A DNA stretch of 64,000 bases from Chitinimonas sp. BJB300 (GTDB lineage: Bacteria; Pseudomonadota; Gammaproteobacteria; Burkholderiales; Chitinimonadaceae): assembly GCF_002735695.1 (NCBI RefSeq), contig NZ_PDZH01000003.1:1-64000 (forward strand). Direction: 5' to 3'. Positions 6,659-16,398 of the stretch are shown piece by piece. How positions within the stretch are numbered: position 1 is the first letter of the stretch; each line of letters starts with the position of its first letter. The notes beneath the pieces were generated by a model. The model made no database searches. It was not told the origin of the DNA and saw nothing but the letters and a program-made list of their open reading frames with translations. The translations under genes and the position numbers were made by a program.

Positions 6659-9100
6659 ATGAGTGCAGCTGAAACCCAATTTGCCCAGAACAACCTGCCC
6701 CAGACTTCCGGGCAGGTGGCCGACACTACGCGCCAGAGTGCGATGAAAACTCAACACGAATCACTCGCCATGTTGTCCTCATGCCGCGACCTTGCGGCTG
6801 ATCTGTTGTCCAAATCGTTGTCGACCATTCTTGATCGGATTGAAGAGTCCCTGTTCGAACTGGCGGATAAATCGCTGGATAGGGACAGCTACAACCTCTA
6901 TATGCAGGCGCGTGGCGAAGCACAGGACAAGCGGCTGGAGATAGAGCGGGAATTTCGCCGACGCTTTGTCGAGGGTTTTGACCTGACTGTCCGGGCGGAT
7001 AAGGCAAATCGGGCCGAGGCCTTCGGTGATTTCGATGCGGACTCTCTTTCCTTGGTTGGGCATCACGACTACGAAGAGGATATGGCTGTCACGAGTATTG
7101 CCAGCAAACTGAAGAACAAGCTGGGTGATGACCTGACGGCGCTGAATTTCCGCATCGGCCATCTGATGGCGTTGCCGGAAGGCGACCGCGATGATAATCC
7201 GATGAGTCCGCAAGCCATTGTGGAAGCCTTCCGTAGCGCCTGCCAAAAAATCGAAAGTGATATGAATGTACGACTGCTGGTGCTCAAGCAGTTCGAACAG
7301 CTGGCCTCGGAGAATGTGCCGAATGTTTACCAGAACCTCAACCGCTTCCTGATCGACCGGGATATTGTTCCTGTATTGCCTAAGGCTGGGTTCCGTCGGT
7401 CTCCCTCTCAGCCACGCCGCGGCGCGTCGGCAGGGGGTGCAGATGGCGATATGCCGGCGGGTGGTTATGCTGCCCAGATGGGGTTTGGCGCAGGTGGCTT
7501 TGCTCAAGCCAGCGGCGGTATGCCTGCTTATACCGTTGGCAATGAAAGTGAACTGATTGGTTCGCTGCAACAGCTTTTGGCGTTTAATCAAGCCATGCAG
7601 GCCGGTATCAGTGGGCCGCAGGCAGGTAACGCCCCGGCGCCGGCGACCATGGCCTTGCCGCCGATGATGACGACCAGCGTGGGCCAGAGTTTTCTTGATG
7701 CCCTTAATCTGCTCCAGATTGGCAAGACAGAAGGTGCATTGGCCGACAAAGGAGAGCTGGATGAGGAAGCGTTGATTGCCGGTACCGCGAATGTATTACA
7801 TCAGCTCAAGACCACCAGCCTTGCCAATTCACTGGGCCATGTTGATGCAATGACGATTGATATCGTGGCCATGCTGTTTGACAATCTGTTTGATGATCGA
7901 AATATCCCCCCACCGCTGAAGTCCCTGATTGGCCGTTTGCAGATTCCGGTACTGAAAGTGGCGATGCTGGACACCAAGTTCTTTGCCAGCAAACAGCACC
8001 CTACCCGGCTCTTTCTGGATGCATTGGCCCATGCGGCATTGGGCTGGGATGAATCCGATGGTACAGAAGACAAGCTGTATCGAAAGATTGCTGAGTTGGT
8101 GGAGCGCATTGTGTTGGAGTTCGACGAAAATATTTCTCTTTTCGACACCTCGCTGACCGACCTGGAAGCCTTCCTGGCGAGCGAAGAGCAAATCGCCCAA
8201 GCGGAGGCTGAAGCTGCCGCTGCCGAGTTGATGGCAGCCGAGCAAGCTGACTTGGCAGGACGCCGTACAGAGCAAGTGCTTAGCCAACGATTGGCTAATG
8301 CGGGTGACCTGCCCCCGTTGATTCATGAATTTTTAGATACGCAATGGCGTCAGGTGCTGCAGCATGCGGCCTTACAACGAGAAGTTAAACCCGATGCCTG
8401 GATGGATGCTGCCCAGGCAATGGAAGACCTGATTTGGAGCGTGACGCCCAAGATTGGTGTTGAAGAACGTATACGCTTGGTGAATCTACTACCCAACCTG
8501 TTGCAGCGCTTGGAACGGCATGCGGAAGAGGCGGGCGTAGACAGGGCTTTGCGCCAAGCCTTCTTTGCCGAATTGGTGAACTGCCATGCGGGTGCGATCA
8601 AGAGTGGCTTGAAGCAGGCATCGGACATGGCAGCCGCTGCGGCAGCTGCTGCAGCGGCAAGCGAAATGCCGATAACTGCACCGCCGCCCCCTGTGGCATC
8701 GCAACCCGTACAGGTAAGCGAAGCGGATCTGACAGATCTGCCTTCACGGGATATCGGCCCGCAGGTAACGGGCTTTGAAGTCGAGGATGCATCTTGGGAT
8801 ACCGGGTTGGATAAGTATGGTGATTACGATGACGTTGTTGCCAATCAGTTACGTCGAGGGGCATGGGTGGAGTTTCGTCAGGAGGATGGGACGCTTAATC
8901 GGGCCAAGCTGGCCTGGGTAAGTCCAATGAAAAGCCGCTATCTCTTTACCAATCGGCAAGGCCAGAACAGTGTTGAGTTCACTTTGTTGGAATTGGTAGA
9001 CCTATTCAAGCGTGGTGACGCCAGCATCATTGAAAGTGTACCGTCGGTTGAACGCGCGGTGAGCGACATGATAGGCATGCTGCAAACACAAGCGGTATGA
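6659..9100 (+). CDS. DUF1631 family protein
   Basis: 813 residues matching the large DUF1631 proteins common in beta- and gammaproteobacteria. It has helical N-terminal and central regions, a Gly/Ala-rich linker (about residues 250-285), a Glu/Ala coiled coil (about residues 515-545), and a C-terminal domain with RRGAWVEFRQEDGTLNRAKLAWVS, which resembles a small PilZ-like beta barrel. I chose ATG 6659 because GAAAG at 6646 has better spacing for it than for the in-frame TTG at 6653. No signal peptide. Some databases label the family 'thymidine phosphorylase', which nothing here supports. The function is unknown; a c-di-GMP link is an inference. Confidence 0.8.
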   Translation: MSAAETQFAQNNLPQTSGQVADTTRQSAMKTQHESLAMLSSCRDLAADLLSKSLSTILDRIEESLFELADKSLDRDSYNLYMQARGEAQDKRLEIEREFRRRFVEGFDLTVRADKANRAEAFGDFDADSLSLVGHHDYEEDMAVTSIASKLKNKLGDDLTALNFRIGHLMALPEGDRDDNPMSPQAIVEAFRSACQKIESDMNVRLLVLKQFEQLASENVPNVYQNLNRFLIDRDIVPVLPKAGFRRSPSQPRRGASAGGADGDMPAGGYAAQMGFGAGGFAQASGGMPAYTVGNESELIGSLQQLLAFNQAMQAGISGPQAGNAPAPATMALPPMMTTSVGQSFLDALNLLQIGKTEGALADKGELDEEALIAGTANVLHQLKTTSLANSLGHVDAMTIDIVAMLFDNLFDDRNIPPPLKSLIGRLQIPVLKVAMLDTKFFASKQHPTRLFLDALAHAALGWDESDGTEDKLYRKIAELVERIVLEFDENISLFDTSLTDLEAFLASEEQIAQAEAEAAAAELMAAEQADLAGRRTEQVLSQRLANAGDLPPLIHEFLDTQWRQVLQHAALQREVKPDAWMDAAQAMEDLIWSVTPKIGVEERIRLVNLLPNLLQRLERHAEEAGVDRALRQAFFAELVNCHAGAIKSGLKQASDMAAAAAAAAAASEMPITAPPPPVASQPVQVSEADLTDLPSRDIGPQVTGFEVEDASWDTGLDKYGDYDDVVANQLRRGAWVEFRQEDGTLNRAKLAWVSPMKSRYLFTNRQGQNSVEFTLLELVDLFKRGDASIIESVPSVERAVSDMIGMLQTQAV

Positions 9101-9270
9101 GTGTACTTGATTGGCCTGCCCATAATCTGTGGCGACCAATATGAAGCGCAATATCAAGACAGATATATATAGATAGTTTGAGGTTGCGCGCTGCTTGCGA
9201 AAGCCCTGGAATGCGCATAAGTTTGGATACAGAATGCGCAGTAAGGCAGTGAGCAGGTCCTCCGTGTTCT

Positions 9271-9297
9271 GCGCCCGCCGTCAACGCGGGCGCTTTC
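9271..9297 (+). terminator. GC-rich hairpin upstream of the second hydrolase gene
   Basis: Perfect 8-bp stem GCGCCCGC/GCGGGCGC with a 7-base loop, followed by TTTC. It lies 170 bp after the DUF1631 stop and 20 bp before the hydrolase start. It could end the DUF1631 transcript or act as an attenuator. Confidence 0.6.
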
Positions 9298-9316
9298 ATC
9301 TCTACCCGAGAAAACC

Positions 9317-10213
9317 ATGTCGACTTCTTACGTCCCAACGTTACCCGCCCGGCATGAGATGGTCACGATTCGTGGTATTGATACGCACATTTGTCGTTGG
9401 GGCCGTCCTGGCGGCCGGCCGGTTCTATTGCTGCATGGGTGGATGGATTGTGCGGCGACGTTTCAGTTCATGATTGATGCGGCACCTGCCGGATTACTTG
9501 ATTTCGAACTGATTGCTCTGGATTGGCGAGGGTTTGGGGAGAGTGCCTGGGCCGTAGAGAGCTATTACTTTCCAGACTATCTGGCGGATCTGGATGCGCT
9601 AGCCGACTGGCTGGCGCCGCAACAACCGGTGATTTTAGTGGGTCATAGCATGGGCGGCATCGTGGCGAGTCTCTACGCTGGTATTCGGCCCGAGCGGGTC
9701 AGCCATCTTGTTTCATTGGAAGGTTTTGGCTTACCTGCGACAAGACCAGAACAAGCCCCCGAACGCTATCGACGATGGCTGAACGAAGTGGGGTCTGAAG
9801 CGGTTTCAACGTCTTTTGTAGATTTTGCATCCGTGGCAGCGCGTTCGATCAAGTTCAACGCCAAACTGACGCCAGACAAAGCGGCTTGGTTTGCTACGAT
9901 GCTGGCTGAGTCGGTAGAAGGAGGGGTGCGTTATCGGGCCGACCCACGGCATAAATGGGTCAATCCTGTGCTGTATCGCTTGGACGAGGCGCAAGCTTGT
10001 TGGCGTCAGGTGAAGGCACGTACGCTATGGCTTGCCGGCAATGAAACCAAACTGCTGGCATGGCTGGGGGAAAGCAAACATGGCTTGCAGGCACGCCAGC
10101 GGTGTTTCACCGACTTCAGCTATATCGAGCTGGCAGATTGCGGTCACAACCTGCATCATGATGCCCCGGCAGAGGTGGCGCGTCAGCTGACCGACTTTTT
10201 ACTTGCGGGGTAA
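9317..10213 (+). CDS. Alpha/beta-fold hydrolase
   Basis: 298 residues, single-domain hydrolase with the oxyanion HG motif (LLLHGWMDCAATF, about residue 39), nucleophile elbow GHSMGG (about residue 112) and a C-terminal His in CGHNLHHDAP. The pattern is that of serum-epoxide-hydrolase/esterase relatives. It has no signal peptide. It is unrelated at sequence level to the hydrolase at 5429 beyond the shared fold. The substrate is unknown. Confidence 0.78.
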   Translation: MSTSYVPTLPARHEMVTIRGIDTHICRWGRPGGRPVLLLHGWMDCAATFQFMIDAAPAGLLDFELIALDWRGFGESAWAVESYYFPDYLADLDALADWLAPQQPVILVGHSMGGIVASLYAGIRPERVSHLVSLEGFGLPATRPEQAPERYRRWLNEVGSEAVSTSFVDFASVAARSIKFNAKLTPDKAAWFATMLAESVEGGVRYRADPRHKWVNPVLYRLDEAQACWRQVKARTLWLAGNETKLLAWLGESKHGLQARQRCFTDFSYIELADCGHNLHHDAPAEVARQLTDFLLAG

Positions 10214-10226
10214 ATCTCTGGTGAGT

Positions 10227-10415
10227 CTACAGATACTGGGCCGGCAGGTAGACGGGGGCACCTTGCTGGACCATATGATTGCTGGGTAAACATACGCCAT
10301 CAGCGCGATGGCGTTTGATTGAGCGGCTTTTAGCAAGGTTGTTGGAAGCGCGTTTGGAAAGCAGACTTTCCAATCTGCGCATCAGTGTCATCGTTAGTGT
10401 GGAAATAGTCTGCAT
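10227..10415 (-). CDS. Small hypothetical protein with a strong ribosome-binding site
   Basis: 62 residues (begins MQTISTLTMTLMRRLESLL), basic, with an amphipathic N-terminus. I keep it as a gene because AAAGGAGCG lies eight bases before the ATG, which is much better than chance, and because it fills an otherwise empty 424-bp gap. I recognise no family. It is convergent with the hydrolase at 9317 and lies downstream of serB on the same strand. Confidence 0.45.
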   Translation of the reverse strand: MQTISTLTMTLMRRLESLLSKRASNNLAKSRSIKRHRADGVCLPSNHMVQQGAPVYLPAQYL

Positions 10416-10529
10416 GGCAACGCTCCTTTACGGTCCTACATCTTCAATAGCTATTTGCATTGTGAGATGTAGTTTTGTGCGTTGCAACAACAAAAAATCA
10501 AATACTTACAGAAGAATAAGTACTCTATT

Positions 10530-10547
10530 GCCTTGCTTGGGCAAGGC
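10530..10547 (-). terminator. Hairpin downstream of serB
   Basis: Perfect 7-bp stem GCCTTGC/GCAAGGC with a TTGG loop, about 90 bp past the serB stop. There is no U-run on either side, so its termination role is uncertain. Confidence 0.35.
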
Positions 10548-10637
10548 CATCACCAAAAGCCTTGTTAATACTGAACGGCGCGGTGTTCTTTAAATATTGC
10601 GCTGCATCAGTAGTAGCCTGCTTTGAGTAATTGCTCC

Positions 10638-11492
10638 CTAGTCAAAGTAAGCCAGCACGCCATCCAAACCGGTCGTATCCAATGTGTAAGCTGCTTCTGC
10701 CCGGACTTTGGGCTTTGCATGGCAGGCAATGCCGTAGCCTGCGGCAGCCAGCATTTTGAGGTCGTTTGCCCCGTCGCCTAATGCAATCACCTGCTCGGTG
10801 CGTAATCCTAGTTCAGCTTGATACTTTCGTAGTTCATCTGCTTTGGTTTGTGCATCGACGATGTTGCCGACAATTCGGCCCGTCAGCTTTTCATCTATGA
10901 CTTCCAGCACATTGGCAATGGCTCGACTGAGCCCAAGCCGGGCTTGCAGTCGTTCGGTAAAGAAAGTGAAGCCACCTGAAATCAGCAGGGTCTTGATACC
11001 GTTTGCCTGGGCTGTCTTGAGTAAGGTTTCCGCCCCCGGCATCAGCTGCAGGCGTTCGGTATAAACCTGTTCCAGTGCGTGCTCGGGCAATCCAGCCAGT
11101 AGCGCGACACGCTCTGTCAGGCTCTGGCTGAAATCCAACTCACCACGCATTGAACGCTCGGTAATGGCGGCCACTTGCGCTTTGATGCCTAGCATATCGG
11201 CAATCTCGTCTATGCATTCGATGGTGATCAGCGTCGAATCCATGTCCATGACGATAAGGCCGATATCTGCCAGTTTTGCCGTTGTTGGCACAAAGGCGTA
11301 GTCGTAACCCGCCTGGCTACAGAATGCGGCAATGGTTGGCTGGCTTGTGTGTTCCGCTGGGCTGAGTTTGAAGGCTTGGTGGGCGAGTTGCCCAGCACGC
11401 ACCGCGGTTATCTGGTTTGCTCCGGCCAATTGCGCCAGGCGCTTCAGGTTTTGGGTGGCAATCTCCGGCGCTTGAATGATGAGCTTGTACAT
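10638..11492 (-). CDS. serB: Phosphoserine phosphatase SerB
   Basis: 284 residues. It carries the HAD motifs DMDSTL (nucleophile Asp83 and acid Asp85), SGGF with the downstream Lys region, and GDGANDLKM, preceded by an about 75-residue ACT-like N-terminal domain. It hydrolyses O-phospho-L-serine to serine, the last step of serine synthesis. The start lies 24 bp after the lolD stop, so lolC-lolD-serB probably share a transcript. Length and motifs are normal. Confidence 0.95.
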   Translation of the reverse strand: MYKLIIQAPEIATQNLKRLAQLAGANQITAVRAGQLAHQAFKLSPAEHTSQPTIAAFCSQAGYDYAFVPTTAKLADIGLIVMDMDSTLITIECIDEIADMLGIKAQVAAITERSMRGELDFSQSLTERVALLAGLPEHALEQVYTERLQLMPGAETLLKTAQANGIKTLLISGGFTFFTERLQARLGLSRAIANVLEVIDEKLTGRIVGNIVDAQTKADELRKYQAELGLRTEQVIALGDGANDLKMLAAAGYGIACHAKPKVRAEAAYTLDTTGLDGVLAYFD

Positions 11493-11516
11493 GAAGGGTA
11501 CTCGGGAGTAGAGGAA

Positions 11517-12188
11517 TTACTCAGCCAGCCGGCCGTCGGTGAGGGTCAGTACACGGCCGGTGCGGGCTGCCAGTTCTGGATCGTGTGTGACGATAATCAG
11601 CGCGGTGCCCAGGTTGTTGTTCAGCTCCAGCATCAGGTCAAAAACAGTATGGGCGGTATGTCGGTCGAGATTGCCGGTGGGCTCGTCAGCCAATAGACAG
11701 GCAGGATTGGTGACCAGCGCGCGGGCAACCGCTGCCCGTTGGCGTTCGCCACCCGATAGCTCGCTTGGTTTATGTTTGAGCCTATGCGCCAACCCCACCT
11801 TTTCCAACATGGCTTCAGCGCGTGCATGCGCCTCGTTGCGCGCCAGGCGGCGGATCAGCAATGGCATTGCCACGTTTTCCAGGGCGCTGAATTCAGGCAG
11901 CAGATGATGAAATTGGTAAACGAACCCCAGCAACTGATTGCGCAACTGCCCGCGTGCCGCTTCTTTAAGCAAGAACGGGTCTTGCCCATTAATGCGAAGA
12001 CTCCCCTGTGAGGGCGTATCCAAAGCGCCGAGCAGATGCAGCAGCGTACTTTTCCCTGATCCGGAACTACCAATGATGGCCAGTTTTTCGGCCTTGTTCA
12101 CCTGTAAATCGACCCCGTCAAGTACCGGTACGTCGAGGTCTGGATAGCGCTTGCTCAGGCCCTGGGCCAGGAGAATAGGATCACTCAT
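11517..12188 (-). CDS. lolD: Lipoprotein-releasing system ATP-binding protein LolD
   Basis: 223 residues with Walker [10 protein letters not shown], the ABC signature LSGGERQR and Walker [22 protein letters not shown] is typical of LolD/MacB-type ATPases. It energises release of outer-membrane lipoproteins to LolA. I chose the ATG at 12188 because it overlaps the lolC stop by eight bases; an upstream in-frame start at 12224 would extend into lolC. Confidence 0.95.
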   Translation of the reverse strand: MSDPILLAQGLSKRYPDLDVPVLDGVDLQVNKAEKLAIIGSSGSGKSTLLHLLGALDTPSQGSLRINGQDPFLLKEAARGQLRNQLLGFVYQFHHLLPEFSALENVAMPLLIRRLARNEAHARAEAMLEKVGLAHRLKHKPSELSGGERQRAAVARALVTNPACLLADEPTGNLDRHTAHTVFDLMLELNNNLGTALIIVTHDPELAARTGRVLTLTDGRLAE

Positions 12189-13428
12189 AGCGTAGCGCCT
12201 CCGCAGGGTTGGTCTTGGCGGCACGCCAGCTGGGGTAGAGCGTCGCTAGGAAGGCCAGTACCAGTGCGATGAGGCCAATCGCCGCTACATCGGTGGGCAA
12301 AACTTCACTTGGTAGCGACGAAATCAGGTAAACCTGGGGAGACAGCACCTGTGTTCCCAGCAGGCCTTCAAAGAAACTCACTACCGTGCCGACATTGATC
12401 GCCAATACCACGCCACCTATTACGCCGGCGACGGTGCCGACTATGCCAACCGTTGCCCCCTGAATGACAAAGATTTTGAGAATGCTGGATGGTGCGGCCC
12501 CCAGTGTGCGCAGAATGGCGATATCGGCTTGCTTGTCCGTCACCGCCATGACTAAGCCGGAGACCAGATTGAAGGTTGCCACGGCAATAATCAGGGTCAG
12601 AATCAAGAACATCATGCGTTTTTCGATTTGAACAGCACGGAAGTACTGGGAGTTTTCCATGGTCCAGTCGCTGAACCATAGGGGGCGTTGATTGTTTTGC
12701 GCCAAACGTTGTGCGACTTGCGGCGCATCCAGCGGATCGCTGATCTTCAGGCGAACGCCGCTGACATCATCACCCATCCGAAATAGCTTTTGCGCATCCG
12801 CCAAAGCGACCAACGCCAAACCGGCATCGTATTGATACATATCAATACGAAATAGCCCGACGACGGTAAACGTCTTGAATCGTGGCACCAAGCCTGCCGG
12901 TGTCATGTTGCCTTGGGGGGTGATCATATTGACCTTTTCACCCACTGCTACGCCCAGCGCCCGCGCCAGATCCTGGCCCAATATGATGCCGAACTCTCCC
13001 GGTTTGAGGGCATCGAGCCGGCCCGCAACCATATGCCGGCCTAGTCCAGCGACCTGGTCTTCTTGGTCTGGCAACACACCCCGCAGCATGGCGCCTTGTA
13101 CATTACCGTCGAAGGAGATGAGTCCCTGCGCCTGTACGTAGGGTGCACTGGCTAGCACGACTGGGTCGCGACGACTTAGCTCGCTGGCCACAGCCTGCCA
13201 ATCGGCCAGTCGGTTTCCAGGGCCGCTAGCCTGCACATGGGAAGCCACTTCCAAGATGCGGCCACGAATTTCGCGCTGGAACCCGTTCATGACGGAGAGC
13301 ACGACAATCAGAGCTGCGACCCCGAGGGCGATGCCTATCATGGATGCGGCTGAAATAAAGGAGATAAAGCCGTTTCGGCGTTTGGCACGGGTATAGCGCA
13401 GGCCAATCAACCATTCGAAGGAATTCAT
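12181..13428 (-). CDS. lolC: Lipoprotein-releasing system membrane protein LolC/LolE
   Basis: 415 residues with one N-terminal and three C-terminal membrane segments (about 20-48, 270-300, 315-345, 380-400) around a large periplasmic MacB-like domain. The N-terminus [23 protein letters not shown] is the LolC/E signature. It extracts mature lipoproteins from the inner membrane together with LolD. Only one permease gene is present here, so the complex may use a homodimer or a second permease elsewhere. Confidence 0.93.
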   Translation of the reverse strand: MNSFEWLIGLRYTRAKRRNGFISFISAASMIGIALGVAALIVVLSVMNGFQREIRGRILEVASHVQASGPGNRLADWQAVASELSRRDPVVLASAPYVQAQGLISFDGNVQGAMLRGVLPDQEDQVAGLGRHMVAGRLDALKPGEFGIILGQDLARALGVAVGEKVNMITPQGNMTPAGLVPRFKTFTVVGLFRIDMYQYDAGLALVALADAQKLFRMGDDVSGVRLKISDPLDAPQVAQRLAQNNQRPLWFSDWTMENSQYFRAVQIEKRMMFLILTLIIAVATFNLVSGLVMAVTDKQADIAILRTLGAAPSSILKIFVIQGATVGIVGTVAGVIGGVVLAINVGTVVSFFEGLLGTQVLSPQVYLISSLPSEVLPTDVAAIGLIALVLAFLATLYPSWRAAKTNPAEALRYE

Positions 13429-13615
13429 ATATAGAAAGATAAATAGGTAGACAGAACAGGATCATCTGCTTCGAAACGCATCGGAGAAGCAGGTTTCTAC
13501 CTGGAGAGAAAAAAAGAATGAAACCGGAGTGTGCCACATCATGACCGTGAATCAGAAAGTTATGCCAATGGCGATGGACGGAAGGCGTGGAAATATGATA
13601 ATTGCATGATATAGA

Positions 13616-15265
13616 ATGTTTACTCTGTTTACATTGGCGATCAAAAATATGCTGAATTACTTAAAACAAATGTTGGGTATTCATCGAGAATCGCGGTTGG
13701 AGAAAGCCGTAGCAACTTTGGAAAGTGCAGCAACATTGCCGCCTATACAGGCAATACAGTCCTTGACCGATTGGCTGAGCCACGAGCAGCGTCGTGCAAC
13801 CGAGCATCGTGATGGTCTAGTAGTTTTGCGTGGTGTGGATGCCATGCTGCGCAAAATTGCAGAAGAGGGTTTGGCGGGCATGCTTGATTCGCAGGCCAAC
13901 CACACCCGGATGACATTGCTTTCACAAAACCTGGTGCCTTTTTGCAGCGCAATTTTGGCGCTATACACTGCCGCTTTACGGCGCGAAATGGTAGAACAGT
14001 CCCGTAAACCGTCCAATACCTCGTTGATACAAACTGTCGTGGGCAACTGGATGTACTGGATAGGCCGTGACCACGTGGTGCGGTTTATACGTGAGCCCAA
14101 AACCGATCGGCTGCCTTGGCACGAGATCCGCCCTGCCGCTGAATTTGCACTGGATTTGAGCGGCAAATTAGGCACGCGCATTACTCAAAAGAACGAAGGT
14201 GAAGGTGGCAGGTTGCAGAAGGAGTTGGCCCATCTGGTTTTATTGTCGCGGACGCTCACACCAGATCTGCAAGGACGACAGCTGTTGATAGCCGACCGGT
14301 TGGCCAAGGTGCTTGCAGGATTTATCAGTGTCAGCAACGAGCATTCATCAGCCACGCCATTTGGTCAGGCAGACAATACAGACAGCGCTCCTACGGTGCT
14401 TACCCGGGTGCCCACTCAAATCAAGCGTGAAGGCAAGGGACTGTACTGTGGTCTGGAGCGGACTTTGATGGAATTGGTGGCAATGGAGCAGCTTATTGCC
14501 GGCCTGGGCAAGGTTCCGCAGAAGATCAACCCGGACGGTAAGCTCGAGGTGGGTGAAACACTGGGTGTCATCAAGCATCTGAAAAACCGTTGGAGCGGGC
14601 AGGACGTGAAGCGTATGGCCGAGCGTAAGCCGGCTAGTGGTTCGCTGACGATCAGCCACGATTATGTCGCCGTTCGCCGCTTGATTGCCGCTGCCCAGCA
14701 GCAGAAGACCAATGTCAAAACAAATGAGCCAACGGTAGAGCGTGCGCTAGTTCAGGATGTAAGTGCGACAGGGCTGGGCCTCAAGCTGGTGCAGCATACC
14801 GGTTGGTTGAAGATGGGTATGATCCTTGGGATCAAAACCGACAAGGATGTTAATTGGCGTGTCGGTATTGTTCGCCGGGCGCTTACCCGTGCTCAAGGTG
14901 AGATGACCGCTGGCGTGCAACTGCTTGGCGGTAATCCGGAGTCGATTCGCCTGACGCGCCGCGCGCAGGTGTCGCAATGGGAAAAGGTGACAGAGCATCA
15001 GTCATGGGACAATATCCTGGGCCTGTATCTACGACCTGACTCATTGAATGCCGATCAGCATGTGCTGGTCCTTGCCAAACCGGAACTGGAAGTGGGAAAA
15101 ACCTATGCTGCACCTTCGACACGTGATGGTGACCTCACTTTCCGGATATTGTCTCAACATGAAATCGGTGCGGATTGCGTTTTCTATCACGCTGAATGCA
15201 CCGTCGTGGCGCCTGTACACGCCGCGCCATCTGAAAGTGGCAGCATAGCTATTCACTCTGAATGA
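13616..15265 (+). CDS. Uncharacterised protein with a C-terminal PilZ-like domain
   Basis: 549 residues, mostly helical, without a signal peptide. Near residue 380 the segment RALVQDVSATGLGLKLV resembles the DxSxxG half of PilZ domains, but the paired RxxxR motif is not evident, so c-di-GMP binding is doubtful. The start is uncertain: neither ATG 13616 nor ATG 13649 has a good Shine-Dalgarno sequence. Its stop overlaps the start of the next gene (ATGA), so the two are translationally coupled. Confidence 0.7.
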   Translation: MFTLFTLAIKNMLNYLKQMLGIHRESRLEKAVATLESAATLPPIQAIQSLTDWLSHEQRRATEHRDGLVVLRGVDAMLRKIAEEGLAGMLDSQANHTRMTLLSQNLVPFCSAILALYTAALRREMVEQSRKPSNTSLIQTVVGNWMYWIGRDHVVRFIREPKTDRLPWHEIRPAAEFALDLSGKLGTRITQKNEGEGGRLQKELAHLVLLSRTLTPDLQGRQLLIADRLAKVLAGFISVSNEHSSATPFGQADNTDSAPTVLTRVPTQIKREGKGLYCGLERTLMELVAMEQLIAGLGKVPQKINPDGKLEVGETLGVIKHLKNRWSGQDVKRMAERKPASGSLTISHDYVAVRRLIAAAQQQKTNVKTNEPTVERALVQDVSATGLGLKLVQHTGWLKMGMILGIKTDKDVNWRVGIVRRALTRAQGEMTAGVQLLGGNPESIRLTRRAQVSQWEKVTEHQSWDNILGLYLRPDSLNADQHVLVLAKPELEVGKTYAAPSTRDGDLTFRILSQHEIGADCVFYHAECTVVAPVHAAPSESGSIAIHSE

Positions 15266-16266
15266 TCACCTTATTGATTCCATCACTTCGCTTGGCAAAC
15301 CAGACGGACCAGCCGCTTTTTGACCCGACTGCCGAGTTGGCATTACCAGGACTGACAAGCCTGCTTGGGCGGGGTCATCACAGCAAGAATGAGCAGATCG
15401 GGGCTGAACAGTGGCTGCGGCAACAGTTTCAGGCTGTTGGCGTCAGTGCTGCTGCATTGACGTTGATGTTGGATTTCCCTACTGCGCAGGAAGGGTATTG
15501 GCTGCGGGCTGATCCGGTGCACCTTCGGGCAGATCGTGATCGGGCGCTTTTGTTTGATGCCAGTGCATTGGCGCTACAGCAGCAAGAAGCCGACCAGTTG
15601 GTGGCCAGTCTGAATCATCTTTATGCGGACGATGGTTTCAGGTTCATGGCGGCTACCCCCAGTCGTTGGTATGTACGTCTGCCCAGGGCGATGGATTGCA
15701 TGACGACGCCCTTGGCTGAGGTGCTTGGGCGTGATATCCGCCCCTGTTTGCCCAGTGGCCCGATGGCGCTGAACTGGCACCGTTTCCTCAACGAAGTGCA
15801 GATGCTGCTCTACAACCAAGCGGTAAATGATGAGCGCGAAGCGCGAGGTAGCTTAGCTGCCAATTCGGTCTGGCTATGGGGTGAAGGGCGCGCACCGGAA
15901 GGGTTGGTCAAGCCCACGCATCAGTTGTACGCGAATGACGCACTGGCACGTGGCATGGCGTTGGCATCGGGCGTGGCGCACGCCGATCTGCCGCAACAAT
16001 ATAGTGTGGATTTGGTATCGGATAGCTTTATCGTACTGGATAGTCTGGTGGCCGCCGCTGTCCAGGGTGATATCTATACTTGGCGTGACAAGCTGATGCA
16101 GCTGGAGATACAGTGGTTTCAGCCTATCTTGCAGGCATGGCGTCAAGGCCAGCTGGGCTCAATCAGGTTGGTTCTATTTGGTGATCAAGGCACCATAACG
16201 GTCGTGTTGAATCCCGCGGACCGTTGGAAATTTTGGCGTACGCCTTTGGCGCTGGCACAAGTCTAG
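15262..16266 (+). CDS. Phosphoglycerate-mutase-like protein (annotation by family, role unclear)
   Basis: 334 residues. It resembles the proteins annotated as cofactor-independent phosphoglycerate mutase-like that sit before recJ in many betaproteobacteria (WLRADPVHLRADRDR and LNWHRFLNEVQMLL are the conserved stretches). It is much shorter than true iPGM (about 510) and I cannot see that enzyme's metal-binding Ser/His/Asp set, so glycolytic activity is unlikely. It is coupled to the PilZ-like gene by a 4-bp ATGA overlap and followed by recJ. Confidence 0.65.
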   Translation: MITLLIPSLRLANQTDQPLFDPTAELALPGLTSLLGRGHHSKNEQIGAEQWLRQQFQAVGVSAAALTLMLDFPTAQEGYWLRADPVHLRADRDRALLFDASALALQQQEADQLVASLNHLYADDGFRFMAATPSRWYVRLPRAMDCMTTPLAEVLGRDIRPCLPSGPMALNWHRFLNEVQMLLYNQAVNDEREARGSLAANSVWLWGEGRAPEGLVKPTHQLYANDALARGMALASGVAHADLPQQYSVDLVSDSFIVLDSLVAAAVQGDIYTWRDKLMQLEIQWFQPILQAWRQGQLGSIRLVLFGDQGTITVVLNPADRWKFWRTPLALAQV

Positions 16267-16364
16267 CTATGGCTGGATAGGGGCAGGCCTAACCGCTGAG
16301 CCGCAGTTCAATACCGCCTAGGCTGTAAAACCGGCACAATAGCGTCCCAACGCTTATTATTTTC

Positions 16365-16383
16365 GGCCAGCTTGTTGCTGGCC
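16365..16383 (+). terminator. Hairpin just before recJ
   Basis: Perfect 7-bp stem GGCCAGC/GCTGGCC with a TTGTT loop, only 16 bases before the recJ ATG and without a long T-run. It could reduce read-through into recJ or mask its ribosome-binding site. Confidence 0.5.
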
Positions 16384-16398
16384 GTTGCTATTTCCCCC

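Noticed and set aside
6659-9100. Thymidine phosphorylase
   Set aside because: This label is attached to some DUF1631 proteins in databases, but no glycosyltransferase/phosphorylase motif is present.
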